A stretch of 64,000 bases of DNA from Sciurus carolinensis (taxonomy: Eukaryota > Chordata > Mammalia > Rodentia > Sciuridae): positions 131,620,594 through 131,684,593 of the forward strand of contig NC_062218.1 in assembly GCF_902686445.1 (NCBI RefSeq), read 5' to 3'. The notes under the pieces were generated by a model. The model was not told the origin of the DNA. It was given only the letters and a program-made list of their open reading frames with translations, and searched no databases. Each line of letters begins with the position of its first letter. Positions within the stretch are counted from its first letter, which is position 1. Made by a program: the position numbers and the translations under genes. Below are positions 1 through 13,879 of this stretch, piece after piece.

Positions 1-2050
<2,050 letters not shown>

Positions 2051-2089
2051 CTGAAAGAAATCACAGGAGTAAATTATTTTACTTGGTAG

Positions 2090-3065
2090 AATCTTGTATA
2101 TTTACATTGCAAAAATAATGAAGTTACTACCAAGGTGACGATGTCACTAGGGGAACAGCAAAGCAAATACAAGTTTCTAATTACTCCATAGATAATCAAA
2201 AGTATATCAACTAATCAATAAATGTGCAAAGGAACTTAACAGGCACTTCTCAAAAGAATAAATATGAAGAATCAACAAATATATAAAAAGGGTTCAACAC
2301 CTCTAGCAATTAGAGAAATGCCAATTAAAACTGTACCAAGGTTCCACCTCACTCCAGTCAGCATGGCAATTACCAAGAATACTTGTAACAACAAACGTTG
2401 GCAAGGATGTGGAAAAAAGGAATTGATCATACATTGTAGGACTACAAATTAGTACAACACCTCTGGAAAGCAGTATGGAGATTCCTCAAAAAGTAGGAAT
2501 GGATTTGGGAGGCTCAAATCCAGCCTCAGCAACATAGTGAGGTTCTGAGCAACTCATTGAGACCCTGTCTCTAAATAAAACATCAAAAGAACTGGGGATG
2601 TGACTCAGTAGTTGAGCACCCCTGGATTCAATTACTGGTACCAGAAAAAAAAATCACAAACAAACAAACTAAGAATGAAACCAACATTTGACCCACATAT
2701 TCTACCTCAGCATATACCCAAAGTATTTAAAATGAGCATAATACACAACCACATTAATTATTACAGTAGCACAATTCACAATAACTAAATTATGGAACCA
2801 ACCTAGTTGCCCAACAACACATGAATGAGTAAGAAAATCATTGTATAGGGAGTGTAGTAATGGGAGAGACAGTAGAATAAATCTAATCTAATTTTCCTAA
2901 GTACACATAAGAAAACACCTAAGTGAATCCCAACAGCTTGGCCACCTACAAAAATTGGGTCCCAATTAGAACAAGATATATTCCATGCTTGTATAATTTC
3001 ATCAAAATGGATTTGAATGTCATGTATAACAAAGAACCTATAAAAATAAAAAATAAAAAATAAAC
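2090..3065 (+). mobile_element. Old L1 3' fragment with nested SINE
   Basis: The sequence parallels the L1 ORF2 C-terminal and 3' UTR segment seen in the better copies here ([16 protein letters not shown] region, then the stretch equivalent to the ORF2 end). It is interrupted by a SINE at 2503-2672, and L1 resumes at about 2673. The end at 2900-3065 resembles an old L1 3' end finishing in A-rich sequence. No open frame of note. Confidence 0.75.
2503..2672 (+). mobile_element. B1/ID-type SINE inside L1
   Basis: Contains the B1-like body (agcctcagcaacatagtgag, gagaccctgtctctaaataaaa) and the ID-like tail (ggggatgtgactcagtagtt, then an A-rich end). It splits the L1 reading, and near-duplicate sequence (aagtaggaatgga / aagaatgaaacc) borders it. 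Confidence 0.8.
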
Positions 3066-3754
3066 TTCCCAAGAATATGTTGAAAAAATTGACTTGTGAG
3101 AACTTTCAAAACCAATTTAGATTTATAGAATCACAGAGGAGCACACTAGAGAGTCACATAGTAGAAGGAAGGAAAATATGTTCACTTTTATCAATGCAGC
3201 CACTTCTACTCCACAGTAGGACATCATCCCCTTTATTCTCTCTACCAAAAGGGAAGAGTAAAAAATGCAAACATTTATGGCTTTCTTGAAAATCTTATGA
3301 AAACTAGTTTTTATCTCCAGAGAAACCTCAGATAACAGGTAGATTTTGGTTGATATTACCAAAGATATTCTACAGAGGTTTAAAAAACTGTGGATTCTTA
3401 GGAAGAAATAAGGACAATCATTTACAGTGGGAAAAGGCACACATACATCTAGAGAAGATAAAGCATAAAAACAGGTTTGAGAGGCAACAAAAATCTATCA
3501 AAGCTCATGCCAGTACTACCTGAATGAAGTCAAACAATAGTAATCAACAAAAAAAGATTCACTTTTTAGTGTTCACACTTTTTGCTATTTATTAATTGAT
3601 TACACTAACAATTTTTATGTACATCATAATAGTTTAAAGCATACAAATGACTTGATGTAACTTATTAATACATGCATTGTTTCACATAATTGGCAAGTTT
3701 ATTTTTAGTAAACTTTACATACATTCTAGTAGCATTCATTAAGAATACAATATA
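3066..3754. other. No recognisable feature
   Basis: AT-rich sequence with short antisense frames of no recognisable family. I see no gene, RNA or clear repeat here. Confidence 0.5.
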
Positions 3755-3955
3755 GTAGCCCAGCATGATGGCACACAATCATAATCCCAGTGACAAAAGA
3801 GTCTGAGACAGAAGTAGTGCATCATGAAGTCCCTCCTTAGCGATTTAGCAAGAAACTAACTAAATTAACAAAAATGGTTTAAAAGTGCTGGTGATATTGA
3901 CGAGTTGTTAAATCCACTAGACTCAATTTTCAGTACAAAATAAAAAAAGAATAAT
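3755..3955 (+). mobile_element. Old B1/ID-type SINE
   Basis: Begins gtagcccagcatgatggcac, has the cataatcccagt box and an ID-like second half, and ends in an A-rich tail. It is strongly diverged. Confidence 0.7.
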
Positions 3956-4011
3956 ATAATACACTATACCCACCATGTTGTAGACAAAACTTGATTTTTG
4001 ATCATCAAAAT

Positions 4012-4023
4012 ATAAATTTGCAG
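4012..4023 (+). repeat. Target-site duplication, 5' copy
   Basis: ataaatttgcag occurs here and again at 10019-10030, immediately outside the A-rich tail of the second L1. It brackets 4024-10018. Confidence 0.85.
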
Positions 4024-7000
4024 GCCAGGCCACCCCTCGTGTGGATATCCAGCACTGCACAGGAACTGCCCTCAGATACCCAATGTGGTCTCAGCACTGC
4101 TCTGTGACTCCCTATCTACCAACACATGGGGTTGCCTTTGTCTGCTATCATGGATAATTCCTGACCTAGATGCTGCCATCATTAGGTGACCCAGCGCCCA
4201 TCTTGAGACACTGCATTATCAAGTACCTCTCATATATCAGGCTACTGAAGACTGGGATGTTTGAATAGTAGATTATAGTTTTATTGCAGAATTTTTTATT
4301 AGTAGTATTAATACTATTATTCTCACTTTTTAAATTATTTTTCTCACTTTCTCTATTTTCATCTTCCCTATCTGTTTCCTTGGGGTCTCTTTCTCACTTT
4401 TATCATGCTAACAACAAATTACTTTTGATGCATACAAAATAGAGATGGAATTTTAAAGGTTGTAAGAGAAAAGCATCAGGTTACATATAGAGGGAAACCA
4501 ATATGAATATCAGCAGTTTTGGAGCCCAGACCCTAAAAGCTAGAAGGACCTGGAAGAACATATTTCAAGCTCTAAAAGGAAATGGATGCTAACCAAGAAT
4601 CTTATACTCAGCAAAACCTACTTTCAAATTTGACAATGAAATATAATATTTTCATAAAAAACAAAAGTTATAAGAATTTACAAATACAATTCCTGCACCA
4701 CAGAACATTCTCAGCAAAATATTCCATGAGCAAGATATAAAAGATAGCAATGTAAGTCAGCATAAGGAGGACTACCCTAAAGGAATAGCCAAATAAAGGA
4801 GAAACCAAGTCAAGTTAAAAACCAAAAATGAGCCAAAATTACATGAAATAATGATCCCGAATGTTAATGGTCTAAACTCATCAATCAAAAGATAAGACAG
4901 ACAGATTGGATTTTTAAAAAAAGGATCCAACAACATGCTGCTTTCAAAAGATTCATCTCATAGAAAAATACACCCACAGAATAAAGGTGAAAGGATGTGA
5001 AAAAACATACCATGCACACTGACTCAGTAAAAAAGTGGGAGTTTCCATCCTCATAGCAGATAAAGTGGACTTCAAACCAAGGTTAATCAGAAAGGATAAT
5101 AAAGAACATTTCATACAGCTTAAGGGAAGCATAAATCAACAAGACATGATGATCATAAATATTTATGCCCCAAATAATGGTGCATCCATGTACATCAAAC
5201 AAATCCTTCTCAATTTTAGGAAAAAAATAGATTACAACATAGTAATATAGGGTGATTTTAGCACACCTCTCTCACCAAAGTACAGATCTTACAAACAAAA
5301 ATTAAACAACAAAACCATAGAACTCAATAACATAATCATTAATTTAGACTTAACATACGTAGTTAGAATATTTCATCCATGAACAAGTGAATACACCTTC
5401 TTCTCAGCAGCACAAGGATTCTTCCCTACAATAGATCATATGTTACACCAAAAATTTACTCTTAGCAAATACAAAAAAATAGAGATACTATCTTGTATTT
5501 TATCAGATAATAATGGAATTAAATTAGAAATTAATGGTAAAAGTAAAAACAGAAACTACTCCAACACTGGGAGACTAAATAATATGCTATTGAATGATGC
5601 ATGGATAGCAGAAGACATCGGGGAGCAGAAAACAAAATTCTTAGAGGCAAATGAGAAAAATGATACAACATATCAAAATATCTGGGATGCCAGGATGGCA
5701 GTACTAAGAGGAAAATACATTGGATAGAGCGCAATCAAAGAAAGAAGAGAAAGTCAACAAATAAATGACCTAATCTCCAGCTCAAAGCCTTGAGAAAGAA
5801 GAATAGATCAACACCAAAAGTAGTAGAAGACAGGAAATAATAAAAATCAGGGCCAAAGTCAATGAAATTAAGAGAAGAAAGACAATTTAAAAATTGACAA
5901 AAGTTGGTTCTTTGAAAAAATAAACAAAATTGACAAAATCCTGAAGAGAAGGAGAGAGAAAACTCAAATTATTTTAATTCAGGATGAAAAATGAAATATC
6001 ATGGCAGACACTATTGAAATGCAAAAATAATTAAAAGTATTTGAAAATCTGTACTCCATCAAAATTAGAAAATCTCAAAGGCATCGACAGGTTTCTATAG
6101 ACAAATGATCCACACAAACTGAATCAGAAGGATATACGCAATTTGAGTAGATCAATTTCAAGCAAGAAAATAGAAGTCATTGAAAGCCTACCAACCAAGG
6201 AAAGCCCAGAACCAGATAGATATAAGCAGAGTTCTACAAAACTTTTAAAGAAGAACTAATTCCAATACTCATGAAAGTAGTCTGTGAAATAGAAATGGAG
6301 GGAACTCTTCCAAAATTATTTTATGAAGCTAGTTATCACCCTGATACAAAAACCAGACAAAAACACATCAAGGAAAGAAAACTTTAAACAATATCCATGA
6401 TGAACATAAATTCAAAAAGTCAACAAAATGCTACTAGTCACATACAAAAACCTATTTAAAAAATAGCACGCCATGATCAAGTGGGATTTATCACAGTGCT
6501 CCAAGGTTGGTTCAACATCCAGAAATCAATAAATGTAATTTACCACATCAACAGACTAAAAGTGAAGAATCACATGACTATTTCAATAGATGCAGAAAAA
6601 ACATTTGATAAAATACAGCAGAAAAAACATTTGATAAAATACCGTTCAAAACACTAGGAAAGTTTGGGATAGTAAAAACTTTCCTCAACATTGTAAAGGT
6701 TATCTATGCAAGCCCACAGTCAACAAAATTCTAAATGGAGAAAGACTGAAAACTTTTGCCCTAAAAACTCAAACAAAGGAAGAATGCTCTCTTTCACCAC
6801 TTCTATTCAACATTGTCTTTGAAAATCTAGCCAGAACAATTAGACAGACCAAAGAAATTAAAGGGACACAAATAAGAAAATAAGAATTCAAACTATCCCT
6901 ATTCATCAATGTCATGATTCTGTATTTAGAGGAACCAAAGAATTCCACCAGAAAACTTCTAGAATTCATAATGAATTCATTAAAGTAGCAGGATATAAAA

Positions 7001-8862
7001 TCAATGCTCATAATTCTAATGCATGTTTATTCATAAGTGATGAATCCTCTGAAAGTGAAGTTAGGAAATCTACCCCATTCCCAACAGCCTCAAAAAAAAA
7101 AAAATACTTGGGAATCAATCTAACAAAGGAGATGAAAGACCTCTAAAGTGAGAACTACAGAACACTAAAGAAAGAAATTAAAGAAAATCTTAGAAGTTGG
7201 AAAGATCTCCCATGTTCTTGGATAGGCAGAATTAATATTGTCAAAATGGCTGTACTACCAATAGTGCTATACAAATTCAATGCAATTCCAATTAAAATCT
7301 CAATGGTGTACCTTATAGAAATAGAGCAAGCAATCATAAAATTTATTTGAAAGAATAAGAGACCCAGAATACCAAAAGCAATCCTTAGCTGAAAGAGTGA
7401 AGCAGGGAGTCTCACAATACCAGAACTTCATCTATACTACAGAGAAATAGTAATAAAAATGGCATGGTATTGGCACCAAGATAGATAAGTAGATCAATGG
7501 TACAGAATAGAGGACTCAGACACAAACCCAAATAAATACAATTTTCTCATAGTAAACAAAGGTGCCAAAAATACACAATGGAGAAAAGATAGCCTCTTCA
7601 ACAAATAGTGCTGGGAAAATTGGCAATCTATATCCAGCAAAACGAAACTAAACCACTCTCTCTCACCCTACACAAAACTTAACTCAAAATGGATCAAGGA
7701 CCTCAGAATCAGATCAGAGACCCTGCACCTTATAGAAGAAAAAGTAGGTCCAAATCTTTATCATGTCGGCTTAGGACCAGATTTTCTTAACATGACTCCC
7801 CAAGCACAGGAATAAAAGCAGGAAACAAATTATAGAGATAGATGCAAACTAAACAGCTTTTTCTCAGCAAAGGAAACAATCAACAATGTGAAGAAAGAGC
7901 CTACAGAGTGGAAGAAAATCTTTGCCACACACACTTCATATAGAACACTTATATCCAGAATCTATAAAGAACTCAAAAAAACTTTACACCAAGACTACAA
8001 ATAACCCAACCAATAAATGCTCTAAGGAAATAAACAGACACTTCATAGAAGTAGATCTACAATAAATCAACAGATATTTGAAAAAATGATCAACATTTCT
8101 AGTAATAAGAGAAATGCAAATGAAAACTCCTTAAGATTCCATCTCACCCCAATCAGAATGACTATAATCAAGAATACAAGTAAAAATAGGTATTGGAAAG
8201 AATGTGGGGGGAAAGGGACATTCATAGATTGCTGGTGTGCCTTCAAATTAGTACAACCACTCTGGAAAGCACAGTGCACATTCCATAGAAAACTTGGAAT
8301 GGAACTACCATTTGATCCAGCTATCCCACTACTTGGACTATACCCAGAGAACTTAAAATAAGCATGCTACAGTGATGCATCAATGTTCATAGTTGCTCAA
8401 TTCACAGTAGTTGGATTATGGAACTAACCTAGATGCCTTTCAGTTGATGAACAGATAAAGGAATTGTGGTATATATCCACAACGGAATATTACTCAGCCA
8501 TAAAGAATAATAAAATTGTGACATTCACAGGTAAATGGATGCAGTTGGAAAATATCATGCTAAGTTACATAAGTCAATCCTAAAACATCAAATACTGAAG
8601 GATCTCTCTGATAAGTAAATGATGATACATAAGAGGGGGATGGGAGGGAGACAAGAATAGAGAAAGAATGGATTGTATAGAGGAAAAAGAAGGGTGAGGA
8701 GGAGGTAGGGGGAAGAAAAAATTAGAGAATGAAGCAAACATCATTACCTATGTACATGTATGATTACACAAATTGTGTGAGTCTACTTTGTGTACAACCA
8801 GAGAAACAACTGTTGTACCCCATTTGTGTACAATAAATCAAAATAAATAAATAAAAATAAAA
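4024..8862 (+). mobile_element. L1 retrotransposon, old, ORF1 deleted
   Basis: An L1 in sense orientation. 4024-4250 matches the end of the L1 5' UTR (phrase tatcaggctactgaagactg). About 4260-4435 is T-rich sequence in place of most of ORF1. ORF1 C-terminal sequence resumes at 4440 (VVREKHQVTYRGKPI-like). ORF2 is recognisable from 4828 to about 8620 and is followed by a 3' UTR and an A-rich tail (8829-8862). It carries many stops and indels, so it is older than the L1s at 31.4 and 55.6 kb. A second truncated L1 follows in its tail. Confidence 0.9.
4828..8620 (+). pseudogene. L1 ORF2 remnant (endonuclease/reverse transcriptase)
   Basis: The order of ORF2 segments is preserved: endonuclease ([13 protein letters not shown] near 5150, SDNNGIKLEI near 5510), RT (KSPTK-like near 6190, a DQVGFI-like segment near 6470, RTKEIKGT near 6850) and the Cys-rich C-terminus near 8180. 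Longest uninterrupted runs are 71-95 codons. Frameshifts and stops are spread throughout, so no functional product is expected. Confidence 0.85.
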
Positions 8863-10018
8863 AGTGAATCAAGGACCCTGGAATTTGATCAGAGGCCTTG
8901 CAACAAATACAAGAAAATTAAGACCAAATTATCATCATGTTGACTTAGGACAAGACTTCCTTAACAAGATTCCCAAAGTTCATGAAATAAAAGCAGGAAT
9001 CAATAAATGGGATGGATTCAAATTAAAAAGTATTTCCCAGCAAAGGAAACAATCAAGAATGTGAAGAGAGAGCCTACAAAATTGGAGAAATTATTTGCCA
9101 TACACACTTCAGATAGAACACTAACCTCCTGAATCTATAAAGAATTCAAAAAACTTGATACCAAGGACACAAATAACCCAATCAATAAATGAGCTAAGGA
9201 AATGAGAAGACACTTCACAAAAAAGATCCATACGTAATCAACAGATATATGTAAAAATGTTCAACATCTCTAGAAATGAGCAATGTAAATCAAAACTACA
9301 CTGAGATTTCACCTCATCTCAATTAGAATGTATATTATGAAGAAACATTAGCTGTTGGTGAAGATGTGGTGGAAAAGGTACATTCATACATTGCTGTTCT
9401 TGTTGCAAATTGTTACCACCACACTGGAAAGCAGTATAGAGGTTACTTAGAAAACTCGGATCCACCATTTGACCCAGCTATCCCACTTCTTGGCCTATAT
9501 CCAAAGGACTTGAAAACAACATACTATAGTGATGCATCCACATTAATATTTATAGCAGCTCAATTCACAATAGGTAGATTGTGGAACCAACTTGTATGCC
9601 CTTCAATAGATGAATGAATAAAGAACCTGTGGTGTATATATACATAATGGAATATTATACAGTTACAAAGAAGAATAAAATTATGGCACTTGTAGGTAGA
9701 TGGTTGGAGTTGGAGAATATTATGCTAAGTGAAACAAGCCAACCCCATAAAAACAAATGCTGAATGATTTCTCTGTTAAGTGGTTGATGATACATAAAAG
9801 GGGGAGGGGATAAAGGAAGAATGGAGGAAGAATGGATTGTATAGAGGGAAATGAGGTATGGGGAGGGACAGAGGGAAGGAAAGATAATGAAATGAGATAA
9901 ACATCATTACCCTATTTACATGTATGATTACACAAATGGTGTGACTCTAGTTTGTGTACACCAGATAAATAAAATTGTACCCTTTTGTGTAAAATGAATC
10001 AAAAAAATTAAAAAATAC
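8863..10018 (+). mobile_element. 5'-truncated L1 in the tail of the preceding L1
   Basis: It starts abruptly in late ORF2 (equivalent to the segment at 7690 of the first element) directly after that element's A-rich tail. It repeats the ORF2 C-terminus ([16 protein letters not shown] at about 9456-9510) and 3' UTR, and ends in its own A-rich tail. The outer target-site duplication lies after this tail. Confidence 0.88.
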
Positions 10019-10030
10019 ATAAATTTGCAG
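10019..10030 (+). repeat. Target-site duplication, 3' copy
   Basis: ataaatttgcag, an exact match to 4012-4023. Confidence 0.85.
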
Positions 10031-10202
10031 ACTTTGGTTGGCATTACTTCTAATATCCCCCAAATCAAATCATAGCTTATAAGTTTAACTTGTTCAGATT
10101 TTGTTAGTCAACTGATGTAACAATTGACATTTTGCTTTGCTTTATTCCTCTTCTCTTCTTTTATGGGAGAGGGTAATTAGGATTAATACAGGGGTACTTG
10201 TC

Positions 10203-10480
10203 CACTGATTTATTTCCCAAGTTCTTTTTTTTCTTTTTTTAAATATTTCTTTTTAATTGTAGATGAACACAATACTTTTATTTTATTTTATTGGGGTGCT
10301 GAGAATGAAAACCAGTACCTCACACATGCTAGGCAAGTGCTCTACCACTGAGCTGCAACTACAGTCCCCCAGTTCCTTTTTATATTGTCTATTATTGAGA
10401 CAGGATGTCACTAAGAAACTCATCTCAAACTTGCAGCCCCTCTTGTCAGCCTACCAATTATCTGGGTTTATAAACATGTG
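10203..10480 (-). mobile_element. B1/ID-type SINE interrupted by the provirus
   Basis: The reverse-complement ID-like tail (gctctaccactgagctgcaac) is followed by a reverse B1 body (gacaggatgtcactaagaaa, ctgggtttataaacatgtg). The SINE stops where the provirus LTR starts at 10481 and plausibly resumes after 14330, so the provirus landed in it. Confidence 0.75.
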
Positions 10481-10932
10481 TGTTGGGACTAATGACACGT
10501 TAACTAACTCAGGCTGACTCCTTACTCCCTGGTGAGTGAGCAAGATCAAGGCTCAGAGGTGATTTCAAAGGTTCATGATGATAAATCGAACCACCGTCAG
10601 GGATTGGTTATCAATAGTTCTGTGAATGTGATCAGCTCGTGCTTGCCATATAGTCCTATGGGACTCTCACCTGCATGAACCTCCCAAATCTTTGCTGGCC
10701 TTTAAGTTGGTTGGTTCCCGCCTAGCCCCCACCCTACATAAAAGCTGTGTGACTTTCTCAATAAATGAGTTCCTGCTGTGACTGGTCTCCCTGATGTGTC
10801 TGATTTTCCTCTGCCCGGAGGGCTGGGAGCAGGCCATCAGTTGGCCCTACCTATCCTGGTCTGATCTTGTTGGGTAGTATCCCGTTCCCTTGTCACTGGT
10901 CAAGAAGAGCAAGGGGGCTTAAGAGCCCGACA
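10481..10932 (+). repeat. Provirus 5' LTR
   Basis: Starts tgttgggactaatgacac and ends near cccgaca. TATA-like box acataaaa near 10736-10743 and polyadenylation signal aataaa at 10760-10765. It pairs with 13880-14329. Confidence 0.92.
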
Positions 10933-10934
10933 AC

Positions 10935-10952
10935 TGGCACCCAACATCAGGC
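10935..10952 (+). promoter_or_regulatory. Primer binding site, tRNA-Lys type
   Basis: tggcacccaacatcaggc lies two bases past the LTR end. It resembles the TGGCGCCCAACGTGGGGC site complementary to tRNA-Lys(1,2) used by type D betaretroviruses, with several substitutions. Confidence 0.7.
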
Positions 10953-11055
10953 CCCTCAAGGCTGATCCACAGCCAAAGTGAAGAGGCAGCTTTGAAACTG
11001 AAAGTACTGGCAGATTGAGCCAAGTGAGATCCAAGGTATGGGCATCCCTGAAAAG

Positions 11056-11792
11056 ATGGGGCAAACACACACCACACATGGTGACCCTGCACTCTCAGCT
11101 CTTAGACTCATGCTGAAGAGTAGGGGCCTTGAGTTGTCTGATACACAGGTGGAAAAAGCCTGGGACACCTTTACTCGGGTGGCCCCTTGGCTTCCTGCCG
11201 CTAATCTTTTTGACTGCTCCACATGGGATCTTGTAGAACAATTTGTTAGGAGGGAAATCAATTTAGGGGAGGATCCCCCATTGGGAATCTGCCGTACATT
11301 ATCTTCCCTTAAAGCCTGCTTCTCTCCAGGACCTCCCAAATGGGGCTCCAAGTTTCCCCCAAAGAGCTGCCACCTCCAGATGGCAGGAAATCTTCCCGGC
11401 AGCCATTTTATGATACCAGGCAAGAGCTCACTGACTCTAACCTCCCCCCTCCCTGTATGACCTTCCCAGTAAATGTTAAAATGTTAGTTTGGGAAGGAAT
11501 GACTACCGACCACAAATTGGCCTGTGCAGGGATGAAAGATTGCTCCATGGGAAGGTGGATTGTGGATACCAAAGATATTGGCACACAGCTTCTGCAAGCG
11601 AGCAGGCAGATGGAAAGGGATTCCTTATCTTCAGTCTCTTCTTTCTTGCGCTTCTATGACTCAACTGTTTCTGCTTCCATTCCCCAGCCCAGCCCACCTA
11701 GTCCTCCTGCCACAAGGTCCCACATACACCAGTGTGGAAGGAGTAACCAGGCCAACCATCAGTGGCATGTCCTACTAAGGAGTATGATATAG
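11056..11792 (+). pseudogene. gag remnant (matrix region), frameshifted
   Basis: I take the ATG at 11056, which gives an N-terminal MGQ as expected for a myristoylated matrix protein; an in-frame ATG at 11038 adds six codons. The first about 95 codons look like a betaretroviral matrix domain (LKSRGLELSD, then a Trp/Pro-rich middle). Near 11335-11345 the likely frame shifts to one that stays open to 11792 and is Pro-rich. The first frame ends at 11460. Capsid and nucleocapsid are not clearly recognisable; a segment around 11490-11590 might be capsid-derived. Broken; matrix function cannot be assumed. Confidence 0.7.
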
Positions 11793-13120
11793 TAGCCCCA
11801 GTCCCCACAAGTATCGGGAGATAATTGTTTCACAATTTTCTACGTCCAAACCTGAATTGATTACTAACCAGGAAAAAGGGTTAAAATGCCCTAGGCATCA
11901 AGTTTCTGCTGGAACATTTTAGCCCCTTTCAGATCCAGATCTCAGTCAAGGCTTACATTGAAATGTAAATGGAGGAAGCCAGAAGACTCAGTAGGAGACT
12001 GGTCTCAAACCCAAGAAAAAAAAAAGGTAAAAAGAGTCTTACCTAAACTCCAGCAAAAGTAAATTTTATGGTGCTTTACTAAAGTAATTAACGGACATAT
12101 CATTTTTCCAGGACTCTTTTTTTTTTTTGAATTCTATATTTTTTGAGCTCATGATTTTTTGATCAGTTCTATTTTTTTTATTCAACTAGTTTTTGAACAT
12201 CTGTTACATTGCAATGGAGATTCACCTATAAAGTTACAAGGCCTTTGATTTTGTGTTATTTGTATGTCGTGCTGTCTGATGTCATGTTTTGTCTGTATCA
12301 AAATTGAGCACTCCTAAAATTAAGATTTAAAAATGGATCCAAATATTTTTAATTCATGTGATTTAAAAAGGTTCAATTTAAATTGGGTAAATTAATAGAA
12401 GTAAAATGTCTTTAAAATTAACTCACAAGTCTCTAGGTGGTCAAACTAATAAAATGTTGATGTTTATAAAATGTCTAACATCAATTTTTCTAGGACTTTT
12501 CTTCAACAGGAAAGAGATGGCAAATAGTGTTTACACTTGTCTAACATCTTGTTTTTTTTACACTTGTCTGATATCTTGCTTTTTTTACAATAAGATGAAT
12601 GAATTAGAGTTGACATGTATGGGATTACTCAAATGTGTTTGTTAGCGGCATCTGATTAATTTATAAAGTTATTCCATGGAGTAACATACTTAAAAACATT
12701 ATTCTTTGTATATTAAATGTGTTCATATTTTCCAGGTATACAAGCCTTTAAAGCAGAAAATTTATCAAGCTGCTAGTCTCCAAATTAATCTTGTCTGTAA
12801 TGGTAAACCTATCACTTAATATTCTATATAGGACCTGTCACCAATAGGGTATATGTAAAATTTGTTAAATGTATTTCTAAAAGTTATTGAGAGCCTGATT
12901 TGTTTAAAGGTTAAGCATGAAAACATGTTGCCACACAAAAGGAAAGTTAAAAGCTCTCTCAGCCTTTCTTTAATTCATGTTTTAGATATAATGTTAAATT
13001 GTGTTAACTGATGTTCATATAGACTCAGGAGTCAATATATGTAAACTGCTTAAAATGACATTTAAGAAAGAGTGTAATGTGCAGTAGCAAAAATGGGACA
13101 ACAGTGATTAAGATTAGGGT
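11793..13120 (+). other. AT-rich non-coding interior of the provirus
   Basis: No retroviral pro, pol or env surface motifs in any frame. Long T-runs and repeated phrases occur (tttacacttgtct twice near 12531-12570). This resembles a non-autonomous retroviral derivative whose coding centre was replaced or lost. Whether it derives from decayed pol or is foreign sequence cannot be told by eye. Confidence 0.55.
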
Positions 13121-13189
13121 CTCTGACCTCATGACTTTGGACAGTGGAATTCCTTGAGAGCTAGACAGAGCTCCTAACATTGCACTTTG

Positions 13190-13520
13190 CAGCTCTACCA
13201 TCTTAGATCTACAGGCTCAACTTGATTCCTTGGCCGCTATCATCTTGCAAAATCCTCATGGTTTGGATCTGCTAATGGCAAAGGAAGGAGGGCTTTGCCT
13301 GTTCCTTGGTGAAGAGTGCTGTTTCTATGCCAACCACTCTGGCATTGTACAAGATAAAATCAAATACCTACAAGAAGATTGGGAACATCGTAGGAGTTAG
13401 CTCCACTCTAATTTCCTCTGGACCGGGTTACACAGGTGGCTCCCCTACCTCCTCCCGCTTATGGGACTGCTAATCACCATTATCCTTGTATTCACCTTTC
13501 GGGCCTTGCATAATCAATAA
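13190..13520 (+). pseudogene. env transmembrane subunit remnant, gamma-type
   Basis: An open stretch shows the heptad-rich segment and conserved immunosuppressive-like region of gamma-type TM subunits, followed by CX6CC (codons at 13296-13322). An in-frame stop sits at 13398-13400. A hydrophobic membrane anchor (about 13441-13510) then leads to a natural-looking stop at 13518-13520. No surface subunit is found upstream. This TM type occurs in gammaretroviruses and type D betaretroviruses. Inactivated by the stop and by loss of the surface subunit. Confidence 0.82.
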
Positions 13521-13699
13521 GCTTATTCATTTACTGAAAAGCCAGGCTAAGTCTGTGCAGCTCATGGTGGTACGACAGCATTATACCACCCTTCATAATG
13601 ATGATTGGAAGCCCTATAGGATCATGGATCACTCGTATCAGGACACTGGGTTCTAAGTGTCTCTCCCTTAAGCCCTGCTCCTCCTGAGGGGCCTGCCTG

Positions 13700-13855
13700 A
13701 AGTGCTAAGGTGGTAGTCAATGATGGGTAAGATCCTCAGAGGAGGACAACCTAAGACAGGCACAGCTTCAAGTAAGACAGACCCCCAAACTGCTAGGGTG
13801 ATGGTCCGCGATGGGTAAGACCCTCCCAGGGGCAACCTAAGACAGACACACCCTT
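13700..13855 (+). promoter_or_regulatory. CTE-like RNA export element
   Basis: Two half-sites each contain gatgggtaaga followed about 20 nt later by cctaagacag: 13722-13732 with 13750-13759, and 13810-13820 with 13836-13845. They lie between the env remnant and the polypurine tract. In simian type D retroviruses the constitutive transport element occupies this position and has two symmetric internal loops with these motifs, which bind NXF1 for export of unspliced RNA. Identity of the motifs is seen; folding and activity are inferred. Confidence 0.8.
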
Positions 13856-13860
13856 AATAT

Positions 13861-13879
13861 AAAACAAAAAAGGGGGATA
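13861..13879 (+). promoter_or_regulatory. Polypurine tract
   Basis: Purine-rich aaaaaagggggata directly before the 3' LTR, the usual plus-strand primer position. Confidence 0.8.

Noticed and set aside
10956..11423. Minus-strand 155-codon frame opposite gag
   Set aside because: Antisense shadow of the provirus gag region; no retroviral gene is expected there.
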